NCBI GenBank assembly: GCA_016794595.1
Contig: JAEUJN010000018.1
Span: 1-64,000 of the forward strand
Origin: Kineosporiaceae bacterium
GTDB lineage: Bacteria > Actinomycetota > Actinomycetes > Actinomycetales > Kineosporiaceae
Reading direction: 5' to 3'
Length of the DNA: 64,000 bases
Position numbers and translations under genes: made by a program. Within the stretch, counting starts at the first letter, position 1; each line of letters opens with the position of its first letter. Positions 33,893-42,506 of the stretch are shown in pieces. Under the pieces are notes generated by a model. The model worked only from the letters and a program-made list of their open reading frames with translations. It was not told the DNA's origin and did no database searches.

Positions 33893-34984
33893 ATGACCTC
33901 CTCCCGGCCCGCCGCAGGCCGCGCACCGGTGGACCTCCTGGTGGACTGGGACCTCGCCGCCCGGACCGCGGCCACCCTGGCCGGGGCCGGCCCACAGATC
34001 CCGGCCGCCCTGGCCGAGCAGGCCGTCGCCGACCTGCGCCGGGCCGCCTCGCGGGCGACCGATCACGTGCAGGAGGTTTCCCGGCTGGAGTCCGAACCAG
34101 GGCCCGGGGTCCTGGTGGTCGACCGCCGGGGCTGGGCCGAGGCGAATTGCGCAGGCTTCCGGGGATTGTTGGAACCCGTTGTGGCCGAGGTGATCTCGCG
34201 GCGCTCAGGGCGGCTCCCGGCGGCCCCGCTGGCCGGGGTCGGCAGTCGGCTGACCGGGGCCGAGGTGGGCTCGCTGCTCGGGTTTCTCGGGTCGCGGGTG
34301 CTCGGGCAGTACGACCCCTTCTCCGACCCCGGCCGCCTGCTGCTGGTGGCGCCGAACGTGGTCTCGGCCGAACGCGAACTGCAGGTGGACCCGGCCGACT
34401 TCCGCTTGTGGGTCTGCCTGCACGAGGAGACCCACCGGGTTCAGTTCGCCGCCAACCCCTGGCTCGCCGGCCACCTGCGCGAGCAGATCCGCGGCCTGGT
34501 CCTGGACCTGCTGGCCGAGCCCGGCGAGTTCGCCGTCCGGCTCGCCGGCGCCGTCCGCGGGTTCCCCGACCTGGTTCGGGGCACCACCGAGGCCTCCACC
34601 GGTTCCCCCCTGCTCGACGCCGTCCAGACCCCCCGGCAGCGGGAACGTCTGGCCGAGCTGACGGCCGTGATGTCCCTGTTGGAGGGGCACGCGGACGTGG
34701 TGATGGACGAGGTCGGGCCGGAGGTGATCCCGACCGTGGGTGCCATCCGGGCCGCGTTCATCGCTCGCCGGGCGGGCCGGGGGGCGCTCGACCGGTTCCT
34801 GCGTCGGCTGCTCGGCCTGGAGGCCAAGATGCGCCAGTACGCGGACGGCGCACATTTCGTCCGCGAGGTGCAGTCCCGGGTCGGGGTGGACGGGTTCAAC
34901 GCCGTGTGGGCCGCCGCCGGAAACCTGCCCCGCCCGGTCGAGATCGCCGATCCGTCGGCCTGGGTCCGGCGCGTCCACGGGTGA
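33893..34984 (+). CDS. Zinc-dependent metalloprotease, DUF2342/zincin_2
   Basis: A 363-residue actinobacterial zincin sometimes labelled coenzyme F420 biosynthesis-associated protein. The HExxH site is CLHEETHRVQF with His177, Glu178 and His181; a further likely ligand region is LLEGHADVVMDEVG. No signal peptide. Its place between dacB and tilS is conserved. The F420 label comes from genome co-occurrence in the literature and not from biochemistry; the substrate is unknown. Confidence 0.87.
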   Translation: MTSSRPAAGRAPVDLLVDWDLAARTAATLAGAGPQIPAALAEQAVADLRRAASRATDHVQEVSRLESEPGPGVLVVDRRGWAEANCAGFRGLLEPVVAEVISRRSGRLPAAPLAGVGSRLTGAEVGSLLGFLGSRVLGQYDPFSDPGRLLLVAPNVVSAERELQVDPADFRLWVCLHEETHRVQFAANPWLAGHLREQIRGLVLDLLAEPGEFAVRLAGAVRGFPDLVRGTTEASTGSPLLDAVQTPRQRERLAELTAVMSLLEGHADVVMDEVGPEVIPTVGAIRAAFIARRAGRGALDRFLRRLLGLEAKMRQYADGAHFVREVQSRVGVDGFNAVWAAAGNLPRPVEIADPSAWVRRVHG

Positions 34985-34999
34985 GCTGGGCGAGGTGCG

Positions 35000-36070
35000 G
35001 TGATGACCGGCCCTGACCCTGCGATCGCGGCGGTGCGCCGCGCGGTCGCCGCGGACCTGAGCCGCTCGCCCGTGCTGCCGGACGACGCGCTGGTGCTGGT
35101 CGCCTGCAGCGGGGGTGCCGATTCGCTGGCGCTGGCCGCGGCCACCGCGTTCCTGGCCGCCGATCCCCGCCGCACCGGTGGCCGCCGGGTGCGGGCCGGT
35201 GCGGCAGTTGTCGATCACGGGTGGAGTTCGGACTCGGCGAGGGTGGCCGCGCTGGCCGCTCGCGGGTGCACCGAGCTCGGCCTGGCACCCGTGCGGGTAC
35301 TGACCGTGGACTGCTCGGACCGGGAGGGCGGTCCGGAGGCGGCAGCCCGCCGGGCCCGGTACGCCGCGCTCGCCCGGGCGGCGCGCGAGAGCGGGGCGGA
35401 TGCCGTCCTGCTCGGCCACACTCTCGACGATCAGGCCGAGACGGTGTTGCTCGGCCTGGCCCGCGGATCGGGCGCGCGATCGCTGGCCGGGATGGCCGAC
35501 CGGACGCAACGCGACGGGGTGGGGTTCCGTCGCCCCCTGGTGCGCCTGTCCAGGGCGATCACCCGGGCAGCCTGCGCCGCTGCCGGCCTGTCCCCCTGGC
35601 AGGACCCGGCCAACGAGGACCCGGCCTACGCCCGATCGCGGCTGCGGACGGCGATGGCCGCCCTCGAGGGTGCCCTGGGGCCCGGACTCACCGAGGCCCT
35701 CGCCCGGACCGCCGAGCTGGCCCGGGAGGATGCGCAGGCGCTGGAGAACCTGGCCGCCGAGCTGGCGGACCGGGCCGCGGAACCCGGATCCGGCGGCGGG
35801 CAGGCCCGGAACCGCGTGCGGGTCGACGTCCTCGCCGAGGCCCCGGACGCCGTCCGGCGCCGGGCGTTGCTGGTCGCCCTGCGGCGTGCCGGCTGCCCCC
35901 CGGGTGCGCTCGGCCGGGTCCATGTTCTGGCCGTCGACGCCCTGGTGACCGATTGGCGCGGGCAAGGGCCCGTTGACCTGCCGGGTGGCGTCGAGGTCGT
36001 CCGAGAGTGTGGCAGGCTGACGATCGTCTCCCCGCCGCACTCGAGCCAGGAGCCTCGTGGACGCCTCTGA
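35000..36070 (+). CDS. tilS: tRNA(Ile)-lysidine synthase
   Basis: A 356-residue N-type ATP pyrophosphatase that converts C34 of the CAU-anticodon tRNA-Ile to lysidine, allowing AUA decoding. The PP-loop SGGADS is at 37-42, followed by [26 protein letters not shown] and RPLVRLSR. The C-terminal domain is short, as in actinobacteria. GTG 35000 or ATG 35003 can serve as start. The end overlaps hpt by 14 bp, so the two are translationally coupled. Confidence 0.93.
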   Translation: MMTGPDPAIAAVRRAVAADLSRSPVLPDDALVLVACSGGADSLALAAATAFLAADPRRTGGRRVRAGAAVVDHGWSSDSARVAALAARGCTELGLAPVRVLTVDCSDREGGPEAAARRARYAALARAARESGADAVLLGHTLDDQAETVLLGLARGSGARSLAGMADRTQRDGVGFRRPLVRLSRAITRAACAAAGLSPWQDPANEDPAYARSRLRTAMAALEGALGPGLTEALARTAELAREDAQALENLAAELADRAAEPGSGGGQARNRVRVDVLAEAPDAVRRRALLVALRRAGCPPGALGRVHVLAVDALVTDWRGQGPVDLPGGVEVVRECGRLTIVSPPHSSQEPRGRL

Positions 36071-36611
36071 CATCGCAGGTGACCTGTCCGACATCCTGCT
36101 CACCGAGGATCAGATCGCTGCCCGCCTGGTCGAACTCGGGGCGGAGATCGACCGGGACTACGCCGACCGGAATCCCCTTCTGGTGGGGGTGCTCAAGGGC
36201 GCGGTGATGGTGATGGCCGACCTGACCCGGGTCCTGCACCTGCCGGTGGAGAGCGACTGGATGGCGGTCTCCTCCTACGGCTCGGGCACCAAGTCCTCCG
36301 GCGTCGTCCGCATCCTCAAGGACCTCGAGCAGGACATCACCGGCCGACACGTGCTGATCGTGGAGGACATCGTCGACTCCGGGCTCACCCTGTCCTGGTT
36401 GATCGCCAACCTCGGCTCGCGCGGTCCGGCCTCGGTCGAGGTGTGCACGCTGCTGCGCAAGCCCGAGGCGGCGAAGGTGGACGTCGACGTGCGGTACGTC
36501 GGGTTCGACATCCCGAACGCGTTCGTCGTGGGGTACGGCCTCGATTACGCGGAGCGGTACCGCAACCTGCGCGTGGTCGGCACCCTCGCCCCCCACGTGT
36601 ACGGCGGGTGA
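36057..36611 (+). CDS. hpt: Hypoxanthine phosphoribosyltransferase
   Basis: A 184-residue purine salvage enzyme making IMP or GMP from hypoxanthine or guanine and PRPP. The PRPP-binding loop [13 protein letters not shown] and the flexible-loop region [11 protein letters not shown] are intact, as is the C-terminal [14 protein letters not shown]. The start is GTG 36057 inside the end of tilS. It is followed by a 280-bp gap with a 12-bp repeat array before ftsH; tilS-hpt-ftsH is a widespread bacterial gene order. Confidence 0.95.
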   Translation: MDASDIAGDLSDILLTEDQIAARLVELGAEIDRDYADRNPLLVGVLKGAVMVMADLTRVLHLPVESDWMAVSSYGSGTKSSGVVRILKDLEQDITGRHVLIVEDIVDSGLTLSWLIANLGSRGPASVEVCTLLRKPEAAKVDVDVRYVGFDIPNAFVVGYGLDYAERYRNLRVVGTLAPHVYGG

Positions 36612-36650
36612 CGCCCCGGTCGGCTCCGGCGCCCCCATGGCCGAAGCCGT

Positions 36651-36736
36651 GACCGATCCCTCGAGACGGATCCGTTGACCGATCCCCTGACCGATCCGTT
36701 GCCCGATCCCCTGAACGATCCCCTGACCGATCCAGG
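36651..36736. repeat. 12-bp tandem array, seven units (GACCGATCCCCT)
   Basis: Seven consecutive units, six of 12 bp and one of 14, each containing GATC, fill the first half of the hpt-ftsH gap. On the plus strand they would encode (TDPL)n, but that frame runs antiphase through ftsH and is not a gene. Confidence 0.9.
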
Positions 36737-36864
36737 GCCGGCAGGGGCGGCGGAACAGCCGATCGCCGTGCGCCGTTGCTTCAGGCGGACGGCGTGTACC
36801 GTCGAGGAAGACGGCGGGCGGCCGGTCAGGCGGGTCGCCTTGTCCGGACCGGCTCCCAGCGATC

Positions 36865-36891
36865 AGGAGGGACGGGGCACCGCCCCGAGCG
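36865..36891 (+). promoter_or_regulatory. ftsH ribosome site with intervening hairpin
   Basis: AGGAGG (36865-36870) is 21 nt from ATG 36892, too far for normal initiation. Between them CGGGGC (36873-36878), loop ACC, GCCCCG (36882-36887) forms a perfect 6-bp stem. Folding removes 15 nt and leaves an effective spacing of 6 nt. Confidence 0.65.
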
Positions 36892-38910
36892 ATGGATCTC
36901 AAGAGACTGACCCGTGGTCCGGTGATCTGGGTGATCATCGGTCTGATCGTGTTGATGTTCGGGGCCCGGGCCCTGACCCCGAACCAGTACAGCCAGGTGG
37001 ACACCTCGGTCGCCGTCCAGTTGATCGCCAGCGGCAAGGTGCAGAAGGCCACGATGGTCGGCGGCGACCAACGGGTCGAACTCGAGCTCAAGGCGCCGGA
37101 GAACGGCAAGAGCCGGGTGATGGCGTACTACGTCGATGCCCGGGGTCCGGAACTGGTCGAGCTGCTCGCCCAGAACGCCCCTCCCGGTGGGTACAACGAC
37201 CGGATCGCCCAGCCGTCGTGGTGGAGCACCCTGTTGATCTCGGTGCTGCCCATCCTGCTGATCCTCGGTCTGTTCTGGTTCCTGATGGGCCAGATGCAGG
37301 GCGGTGGGTCGCGGGTGATGAACTTCGGCAAGTCCAAGGCCAAGCTGGTCAGCAAGGACATGCCCAAGGTGACCTTCGCGGATGTCGCGGGCGCCGACGA
37401 GGCGGTCGAGGAGCTGCACGAGATCAAGGAGTTCCTGTCCGAGCCGGCCAAGTTCCAGGCCGTGGGCGCCAAGATCCCCAAGGGCGTGCTGCTCTACGGC
37501 CAGCCCGGCACCGGCAAGACGCTGCTCGCGCGCGCCGTCGCCGGAGAGGCCGGTGTCCCCTTCTACTCGATCTCCGGTTCCGACTTCGTCGAGATGTTCG
37601 TCGGTGTCGGCGCCAGCCGGGTGCGCGACCTGTTCGAACAGGCCAAGGCGAACGCTCCGGCGATCGTGTTCGTCGACGAGATCGACGCCGTCGGCCGTCA
37701 CCGGGGCGCGGGTTTGGGCGGCGGGCACGACGAGCGTGAGCAGACCCTGAACCAGCTGCTGGTCGAGATGGACGGCTTCGACGTCAAGACCAACGTCATC
37801 CTGATCGCCGCCACCAACCGGCCCGACATCCTCGACCCGGCGCTGCTGCGGCCGGGGCGCTTCGACCGCCAGATCGCGGTCGACCCGCCGGACATGGGTG
37901 GTCGGGAGCGGATCCTGCAGGTGCACGCCAAGGGCAAGCCGATGGCGCCCTCGGTCGACCTCAAGGCGGTGGCCCGGCGCACGCCCGGCTTCACCGGTGC
38001 CGACCTGGCCAACGTGCTCAACGAGGCCGCCCTGCTCACCGCCCGGGCGGGGGCCCGGCTGATCGATGACCACGCCCTGGACGAGGCGATCGACCGCGTG
38101 GTCGCGGGCCCGCAGAAGCGCACCCGGATCATGAACGAGAAGGAGAAGAAGATCACCGCCTACCACGAGGGCGGGCACGCCCTGGTGGCGGCGGCGATGC
38201 GGCACACCGACCCGGTCACCAAGATCACCATCCTGCCCCGGGGCCGGGCGCTCGGCTACACGATGGTGATGCCGACCGACGACAAGTACTCCACCACCCG
38301 CAACGAGATGCTCGACCAGCTGGCTTACGCCCTGGGCGGGCGGGTGGCCGAGGAACTGGTGTTCCACGACCCGACCACCGGCGCCAGCAACGACATCGAG
38401 AAGGCCACCGCCATCGCCCGGGCCATGGTCACCCAGTACGGCATGTCCGAACGGGTCGGGGCGATCAAGCTCGGCCAGTCCGGCGGCGAGGTGTTCCTCG
38501 GCCGCGACATGGGTCACCAGCGGGATTACTCCGAAGAGGTGGCCAGCATCGTCGACGAGGAGGTGCGCCGCCTGATCGAGGCCGCCCACGACGAGGCATG
38601 GCACGCGCTCAACGACAATCGGCAGGTGTTGGACAACCTGGTGCTGGCCCTGTTCGAGAAGGAGACCCTCAACAAGGACGAGCTGGCCGAGGTCTTCGCC
38701 GACGTGGTCAAGCGGCCGCCGCGTCCGGTGTGGCTGTCCAGCTCCCAGCGCGCAGTCTCCGACGTCCCGCCGGTCCTGACGCCGGCCGAGCGGGCCGCCG
38801 CGAACGGCTCCCGGGTGCCGGTGCCCCAGCACGGGACGGACTCCGAGCCTCCCCTGCCGCCGTCGTCCTCGGCGCCCACGACCCTGCCGCCGTACGGGGA
38901 GCCGAACTGA
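36892..38910 (+). CDS. ftsH: ATP-dependent zinc metalloprotease FtsH
   Basis: A 672-residue membrane AAA+ protease. Transmembrane segments are at about 10-27 and 112-132, flanking an external domain. Walker A is GQPGTGKT at 203-210 (the usual first Pro is Gln), Walker B VDEID at 261-265, the second region of homology is [11 protein letters not shown], and the protease site is HEGGH at His425-His429. The Pro/Ser-rich C-terminal tail is dispensable in relatives. The MDLKR start is the family N-terminus and its ribosome site is set back behind a hairpin. folE follows with an overlapping start. Confidence 0.95.
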   Translation: MDLKRLTRGPVIWVIIGLIVLMFGARALTPNQYSQVDTSVAVQLIASGKVQKATMVGGDQRVELELKAPENGKSRVMAYYVDARGPELVELLAQNAPPGGYNDRIAQPSWWSTLLISVLPILLILGLFWFLMGQMQGGGSRVMNFGKSKAKLVSKDMPKVTFADVAGADEAVEELHEIKEFLSEPAKFQAVGAKIPKGVLLYGQPGTGKTLLARAVAGEAGVPFYSISGSDFVEMFVGVGASRVRDLFEQAKANAPAIVFVDEIDAVGRHRGAGLGGGHDEREQTLNQLLVEMDGFDVKTNVILIAATNRPDILDPALLRPGRFDRQIAVDPPDMGGRERILQVHAKGKPMAPSVDLKAVARRTPGFTGADLANVLNEAALLTARAGARLIDDHALDEAIDRVVAGPQKRTRIMNEKEKKITAYHEGGHALVAAAMRHTDPVTKITILPRGRALGYTMVMPTDDKYSTTRNEMLDQLAYALGGRVAEELVFHDPTTGASNDIEKATAIARAMVTQYGMSERVGAIKLGQSGGEVFLGRDMGHQRDYSEEVASIVDEEVRRLIEAAHDEAWHALNDNRQVLDNLVLALFEKETLNKDELAEVFADVVKRPPRPVWLSSSQRAVSDVPPVLTPAERAAANGSRVPVPQHGTDSEPPLPPSSSAPTTLPPYGEPN

Positions 38911-39551
38911 TCACCGAGGACGACGCCGCCGCGGCCGCACGCATCGTCGGGGACCTGCGGCGGGCCGATCAGGGCGAGCGCCCGCCCTACGACGCGCCCC
39001 GGGTCGAGCGGGCGATCACCGAGATCCTGCTGGCGATCGGTGAGGACCCGAACCGGGACGGACTGCGGGAGACCCCCGCCCGGGTCGCCCGGGCCTACGC
39101 AGAGTTGTTCGCCGGGCTCTGGCAGGAGCCGAAGGACGTGCTGACCACGACCTTCGACCTGGGTCACGACGAGATGGTCCTGGTCAAGGACATCGAGGTG
39201 TTCTCCTGCTGCGAGCACCACCTCGTGCCGTTCCACGGGGTGGCGCACATCGGTTACGTGCCGGCGCGCGACGGCCGGATCACGGGGCTGAGCAAGCTGG
39301 CCCGGGTGGTCGACGTCTTCGCGCGGCGTCCCCAGGTGCAGGAGCGCCTGACCACCCAGATCGCGGACGCCCTGACCGAGATCCTGCAACCGCGCGGGGT
39401 CATCGTCGTCCTCGAGTGCGAGCACCTGTGCATGTCGATGCGCGGGGTGCGCAAGCCGGGGTCGCGGACGGTCACCTCTGCCGTCCGCGGGCTGCTGCGC
39501 CGCCCCGCGACCCGGGCCGAGGCCATGGCCCTGATCCACGGCCGGGGCTGA
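38907..39551 (+). CDS. folE: GTP cyclohydrolase I
   Basis: A 214-residue enzyme that converts GTP to dihydroneopterin triphosphate, the first step of folate synthesis. The zinc and active-site residues are present: Cys102, His104 and His105 in [11 protein letters not shown], and Cys175 in EHLCMSMRG. No ATG, GTG or TTG in frame gives a normal N-terminus. A CTG at 38907 overlaps the ftsH stop as CTGA, with GGGGAG 5 nt upstream, and yields [16 protein letters not shown]. An upstream GTG near 38728 would lie 180 bp inside ftsH and is less likely. It converges with SulP across a palindrome. Confidence 0.92.
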   Translation: MITEDDAAAAARIVGDLRRADQGERPPYDAPRVERAITEILLAIGEDPNRDGLRETPARVARAYAELFAGLWQEPKDVLTTTFDLGHDEMVLVKDIEVFSCCEHHLVPFHGVAHIGYVPARDGRITGLSKLARVVDVFARRPQVQERLTTQIADALTEILQPRGVIVVLECEHLCMSMRGVRKPGSRTVTSAVRGLLRRPATRAEAMALIHGRG

Positions 39552-39596
39552 GCCCAGGCCGACCCGCGGTGTTCGTACCCGGCACTGCCACCCCCC

Positions 39597-39636
39597 GTGA
39601 TCATGCACTTTCGACTATTCAAAAGTGCATGATCAC
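39597..39636. terminator. Dispersed palindrome copy 1, between convergent genes
   Basis: A perfect 15-bp inverted repeat GTGATCATGCACTTT / AAAGTGCATGATCAC with a 10-nt loop. It is AT-richer than its surroundings and lies between the stops of folE and SulP. The same arm recurs at 58644-58693 between two unrelated convergent genes. Confidence 0.85.
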
Positions 39637-39641
39637 CAAGG

Positions 39642-41600
39642 TCAGTCGCGGCTGCGGCTCAGTCGGTTGATCGCTCCCCCCAGGGCCTCTCGGGGGTTCC
39701 AGCGACTGGCGATGTGCTCGTCGGGTGAGTCGTCGCCCTCCTCGCTCGCGTGGGGGTCACCGCCGGGAGATCGGGCGTCCGCCGAGGCCGACGGGTCGGA
39801 CTCGGCCGGGTCCTCCTCCTCGAAGCCGAGGTCCAGGTCGGACAGCTCCGCCTCGATCGCCTCGACGAAGCGCGTGAGCCCGTACTCGGGGGAGTGCTTG
39901 GCGGCCTTGACCCCGGCCGAGATCGAGTGCCACATCCGGTCCTCACCGATCCGGTCCAGGACGCCGGCTCGGCCCAGCACCTCCTTGACGTTGCGGAACA
40001 CCCGAACCAGGTAGAGCTGGATGTGCCGGTTCTGCAACTCGGTGATCAGGTTGTCGAGCTGTTCGGCGGTGGTGGAGTCCATCTGGTTCGTCGCCTCCAG
40101 GTCGAGCAGGACGACGCAGGCATCGGGGCGGGCATCGATGCGCTCGCGGACGCGGTCGAAAACCGTCGCGGCGTTCGCCCAGAAGATGGGCCCGTCCGGC
40201 CGCACCACGCAGATCCGGCGGACCCGCTTGCGGCCCGGGTCGTTGGACAGCGATCCCCAGGCCGCCTTCTCGCCTGCCACCTTGCCCATCTCGTCGACGC
40301 TGACCTGCATGGAGCGGTACACCAGCCCGGCGAGCGACTGGGCGATGGCCAGCAGGAGGCCGTTGAGCGGGCCCAGCAGCAGCACGCCGCCGAAGGCCAC
40401 CACCGCTGCCACGCCGTCGTTGCGCCGGACCCGGCGGTAGCGGGCGAAGTCCCGCGGACGTAACAGCCCCCAGACGGCGTGGATCACGATCGCCGACAGC
40501 ACTGCCTTGGGCAGCGGTGCGATCAGTTCGGTGGCGAAGAGCAACACCAGCAGGACGGCGACCGCTGCCGCCACGCTGCTGAGCTGGGTGCGGGCGCCGG
40601 CCCGGGCGTTGGCTGCGGTCTTGGACAGGCTGCCCGCGACGCCCATGCCGCCGAACAGCGCCGCGGCCACGTCGGCGGCACCATTGGCCACCAGCTCGGA
40701 GTCGTCCTTCAGCCGTTCGACCTCCTCGCCGGTGGCCGAGTTGCCGTTGCCGGAGAAGGTGCGTGCGGCTGCCAGCCCTTCGGCGATGCCCACGGCAGCG
40801 ATGGCTGCGCCACCGGTCACCAGGGCGCCGATCTCGGACAGCTCGATCACCGGGATCGTGGGCAGAGGCAGGCCCGCCGGGACCTCGCCGACCACCCGGG
40901 CGCCGCGTTCGGCCAGGTCGAGCGTCCTGGAGGCGACCACTCCACCGACCAGGACGAGCAGGGACCAGGGCAGGCGGGGCGCGATCCACCCGCCGCCGAA
41001 CAGGACCAGCAGGGCCACCAGGGCCACCAGTAGAGTCGTGGGCTGAGCGTCCCGGGCGGTGAGGGCCAGGGCCCAGATGCGGTCCAGCAAGGCCCCCGAG
41101 GGGGTCTTCAGCCCCAGCAGTCCGGGCACCTCGCCGACGATCACCAGCACCACCAGCCCGGTCACGAAGCCGGTGACGATGGGTTCGTTGAGGAACTGGG
41201 CGATCCAGCCGATGCGCAACAGGCCGGCCAGCAGGAGGATCAGCCCGGCGACCAGGGCAAGGGCCGAGGTCATGACGGCGGCGTGAGCCGGATCGTCCCC
41301 GGCGAGCTGGCGCACGATGGTGCCACTCAGCACGGTGACGGTGGAGACCGGGCCCATGAACAGCAGTCGCGAACTGCCGAACAGGAAGTAGGCGAGCAGG
41401 GCCGGCGGCAGGGTGTAGAGGCCCACCTGCACCGGGACGCCGGCCACCGCCGCGTATCCCAGGGCCTGGGGCACCGCGAGGGCCGCGACCAGGAGGCCGG
41501 CCATGAGGTCCCCGGGGGCGTACTCGCGCTTGTAGGAGCGCAGCTGCTCGACGCCGGGCAGGCGAGGAGCGCGGAACGACAGTTCACTCGTTGGTAGCAC
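39642..41600 (-). CDS. SulP family transporter with STAS domain
   Basis: A 652-residue anion permease: membrane part with VAALAVPQALGYAAVAGVPV and VGLYTLPPALLAYFLFGSSR, then a STAS domain (ICVVRPDGPIFWANAATVF, LEATNQMDSTTAEQLDNL) and an acidic C-terminal tail of about 90 residues ending SRWNPREALGGAINRLSRSRD. It is clearly diverged from the SulP at 16733. GTG 41600 is the only plausible start nearby; no Shine-Dalgarno is seen. The gene is inserted between folE and folP, which are usually adjacent in actinobacteria. Confidence 0.87.
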   Translation of the reverse strand: MLPTSELSFRAPRLPGVEQLRSYKREYAPGDLMAGLLVAALAVPQALGYAAVAGVPVQVGLYTLPPALLAYFLFGSSRLLFMGPVSTVTVLSGTIVRQLAGDDPAHAAVMTSALALVAGLILLLAGLLRIGWIAQFLNEPIVTGFVTGLVVLVIVGEVPGLLGLKTPSGALLDRIWALALTARDAQPTTLLVALVALLVLFGGGWIAPRLPWSLLVLVGGVVASRTLDLAERGARVVGEVPAGLPLPTIPVIELSEIGALVTGGAAIAAVGIAEGLAAARTFSGNGNSATGEEVERLKDDSELVANGAADVAAALFGGMGVAGSLSKTAANARAGARTQLSSVAAAVAVLLVLLFATELIAPLPKAVLSAIVIHAVWGLLRPRDFARYRRVRRNDGVAAVVAFGGVLLLGPLNGLLLAIAQSLAGLVYRSMQVSVDEMGKVAGEKAAWGSLSNDPGRKRVRRICVVRPDGPIFWANAATVFDRVRERIDARPDACVVLLDLEATNQMDSTTAEQLDNLITELQNRHIQLYLVRVFRNVKEVLGRAGVLDRIGEDRMWHSISAGVKAAKHSPEYGLTRFVEAIEAELSDLDLGFEEEDPAESDPSASADARSPGGDPHASEEGDDSPDEHIASRWNPREALGGAINRLSRSRD

Positions 41601-41604
41601 TTCA
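41585..41604 (-). promoter_or_regulatory. Start-region motif shared by both SulP genes (copy 2)
   Basis: On the minus strand TGAAGTGCTACC, two bases, then CGAGTG. It covers the GTG start of this gene as copy 1 (18579-18596) covers a GTG of the first SulP gene. Confidence 0.55.
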
Positions 41605-41760
41605 TCAGTGTGCCGTTCACCTGAGGTCGAGCGACAACCGGGCCGGACCCGACGCACCGAGGGCCGGTCGATGACACGCAGGTGGCAGGTGGTGCGCGTG
41701 ATATCCGGTGGTGCTGGCGTGTCGGCTTCGCCACCGGAGTGCGCGCGCGGTAGACATGCG

Positions 41761-41797
41761 ACAAGGCCCCTCCACGCATCAGTTGGAGGGGCCTTGT
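41761..41797. terminator. 14-bp perfect hairpin in the intergenic region
   Basis: ACAAGGCCCCTCCA and its exact complement TGGAGGGGCCTTGT enclose a 9-nt loop. It is not next to any protein stop: the SulP start lies 160 bp to the left and folP 700 bp to the right, so it may end a non-coding RNA or attenuate. Confidence 0.7.
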
Positions 41798-42368
41798 CTG
41801 TGGTTGCTGTCGATGGATGACGGCTCTCCCGGGGGAGGGTGTCACCATCGGTCACGGGGGTTGGCTCCCCGGTCGGCGCGTCGCGCGAGACCTGTCGTAG
41901 CCGACCGGCCCCGCATCGCCGTCCCACCGCCCGCTGTCCGGCACCATGGCCGTCCCGGCGGGCCTCGCAACCTGGTGATGCGGCCCGACGCCTGCCTGTC
42001 GACGGGCCATCCGTCGACTGCCGCTCGAGGTCCCTCGCGAATCGGTCCCGGTGCCCCGGGATCGGTCGCTCAGGGTCGTTCGGCACGGCCTGCTCGTTCT
42101 CCGCATCGATGCCGACAGGGCGTGTGGGCTGTGCGCTGTGCCGGGTGCCCCCGGTGCCACCGCACCGCGGTCGCTCGGGTGCCCCCGGTCGTCGCGTTGC
42201 CCTGGGACCGGTGTGTGGGGCCTGAGCCCCGTCCGTCGGTCCCGCCGTTTCCTGCTGGCGTGGGAGAGTTCTACTCCGCATCCGGGGGGCGTGCAACCCA
42301 TCCGGTGAAGAATTCCCCAACTTGTTTCTCGTTGAGTCCCAATGGATTTCGCCCGCGTTCGGGTACTG

Positions 42369-42475
42369 CTGTGGACGTCGGGCCCCTGGCCTGTGGACGT
42401 CGTGTGGACACTCTGTGGACAGTGCAGGTCAGGGCCTGTGTACGACCCGGACGCCGCTCGTGCACGACCTGTGGA
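42369..42475 (+). promoter_or_regulatory. Six CTGTGGA-like direct repeats upstream of folP
   Basis: CTGTGGA at 42369, 42391, 42413 and 42469, GTGTGGA at 42402 and CTGTGTA at 42436. The first four positions, 42369, 42391, 42402 and 42413, fall in one 11-bp register. All have the same orientation; the last overlaps the expected -35 of folP. They resemble the boxes at 23622-23650 and, alternatively, degenerate DnaA boxes (TGTGGACAA). Confidence 0.7.
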
Positions 42476-42494
42476 TCGGTGGGGACGTGACCCG

Positions 42495-42500
42495 TAGGGT
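42495..42500 (+). promoter_or_regulatory. folP -10 element, leaderless start
   Basis: TAGGGT lies 6 nt before GTG 42507. No ribosome site precedes the gene, so transcription probably begins at the start codon. Confidence 0.65.
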
Positions 42501-42506
42501 GTGCGC

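Larger units (their letters stand above)
41605..42506. other. 0.9-kb intergenic region, SulP / folP
   Basis: No ORF here has a credible start plus codon bias. It contains a strong hairpin at 41761-41797, a GC-rich middle without recognisable features, an AT-richer patch at about 42305-42350 (AAGAATTCC, TTGTTTCTCGTTGAG), and the phased CTGTGGA array with the folP promoter at the right end. A small RNA upstream of the hairpin is possible but unsupported. Confidence 0.6.

Noticed and set aside
36675-37739. Open frame beginning MTDPLTDPLPDPL
   Set aside because: The start is the 12-bp repeat array and the rest reads ftsH in the wrong frame, with no codon support.
41605-42506. tRNA or structured RNA gene in the large gap
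   Set aside because: No TPsiC-arm sequence or cloverleaf could be traced; only one simple hairpin was found.
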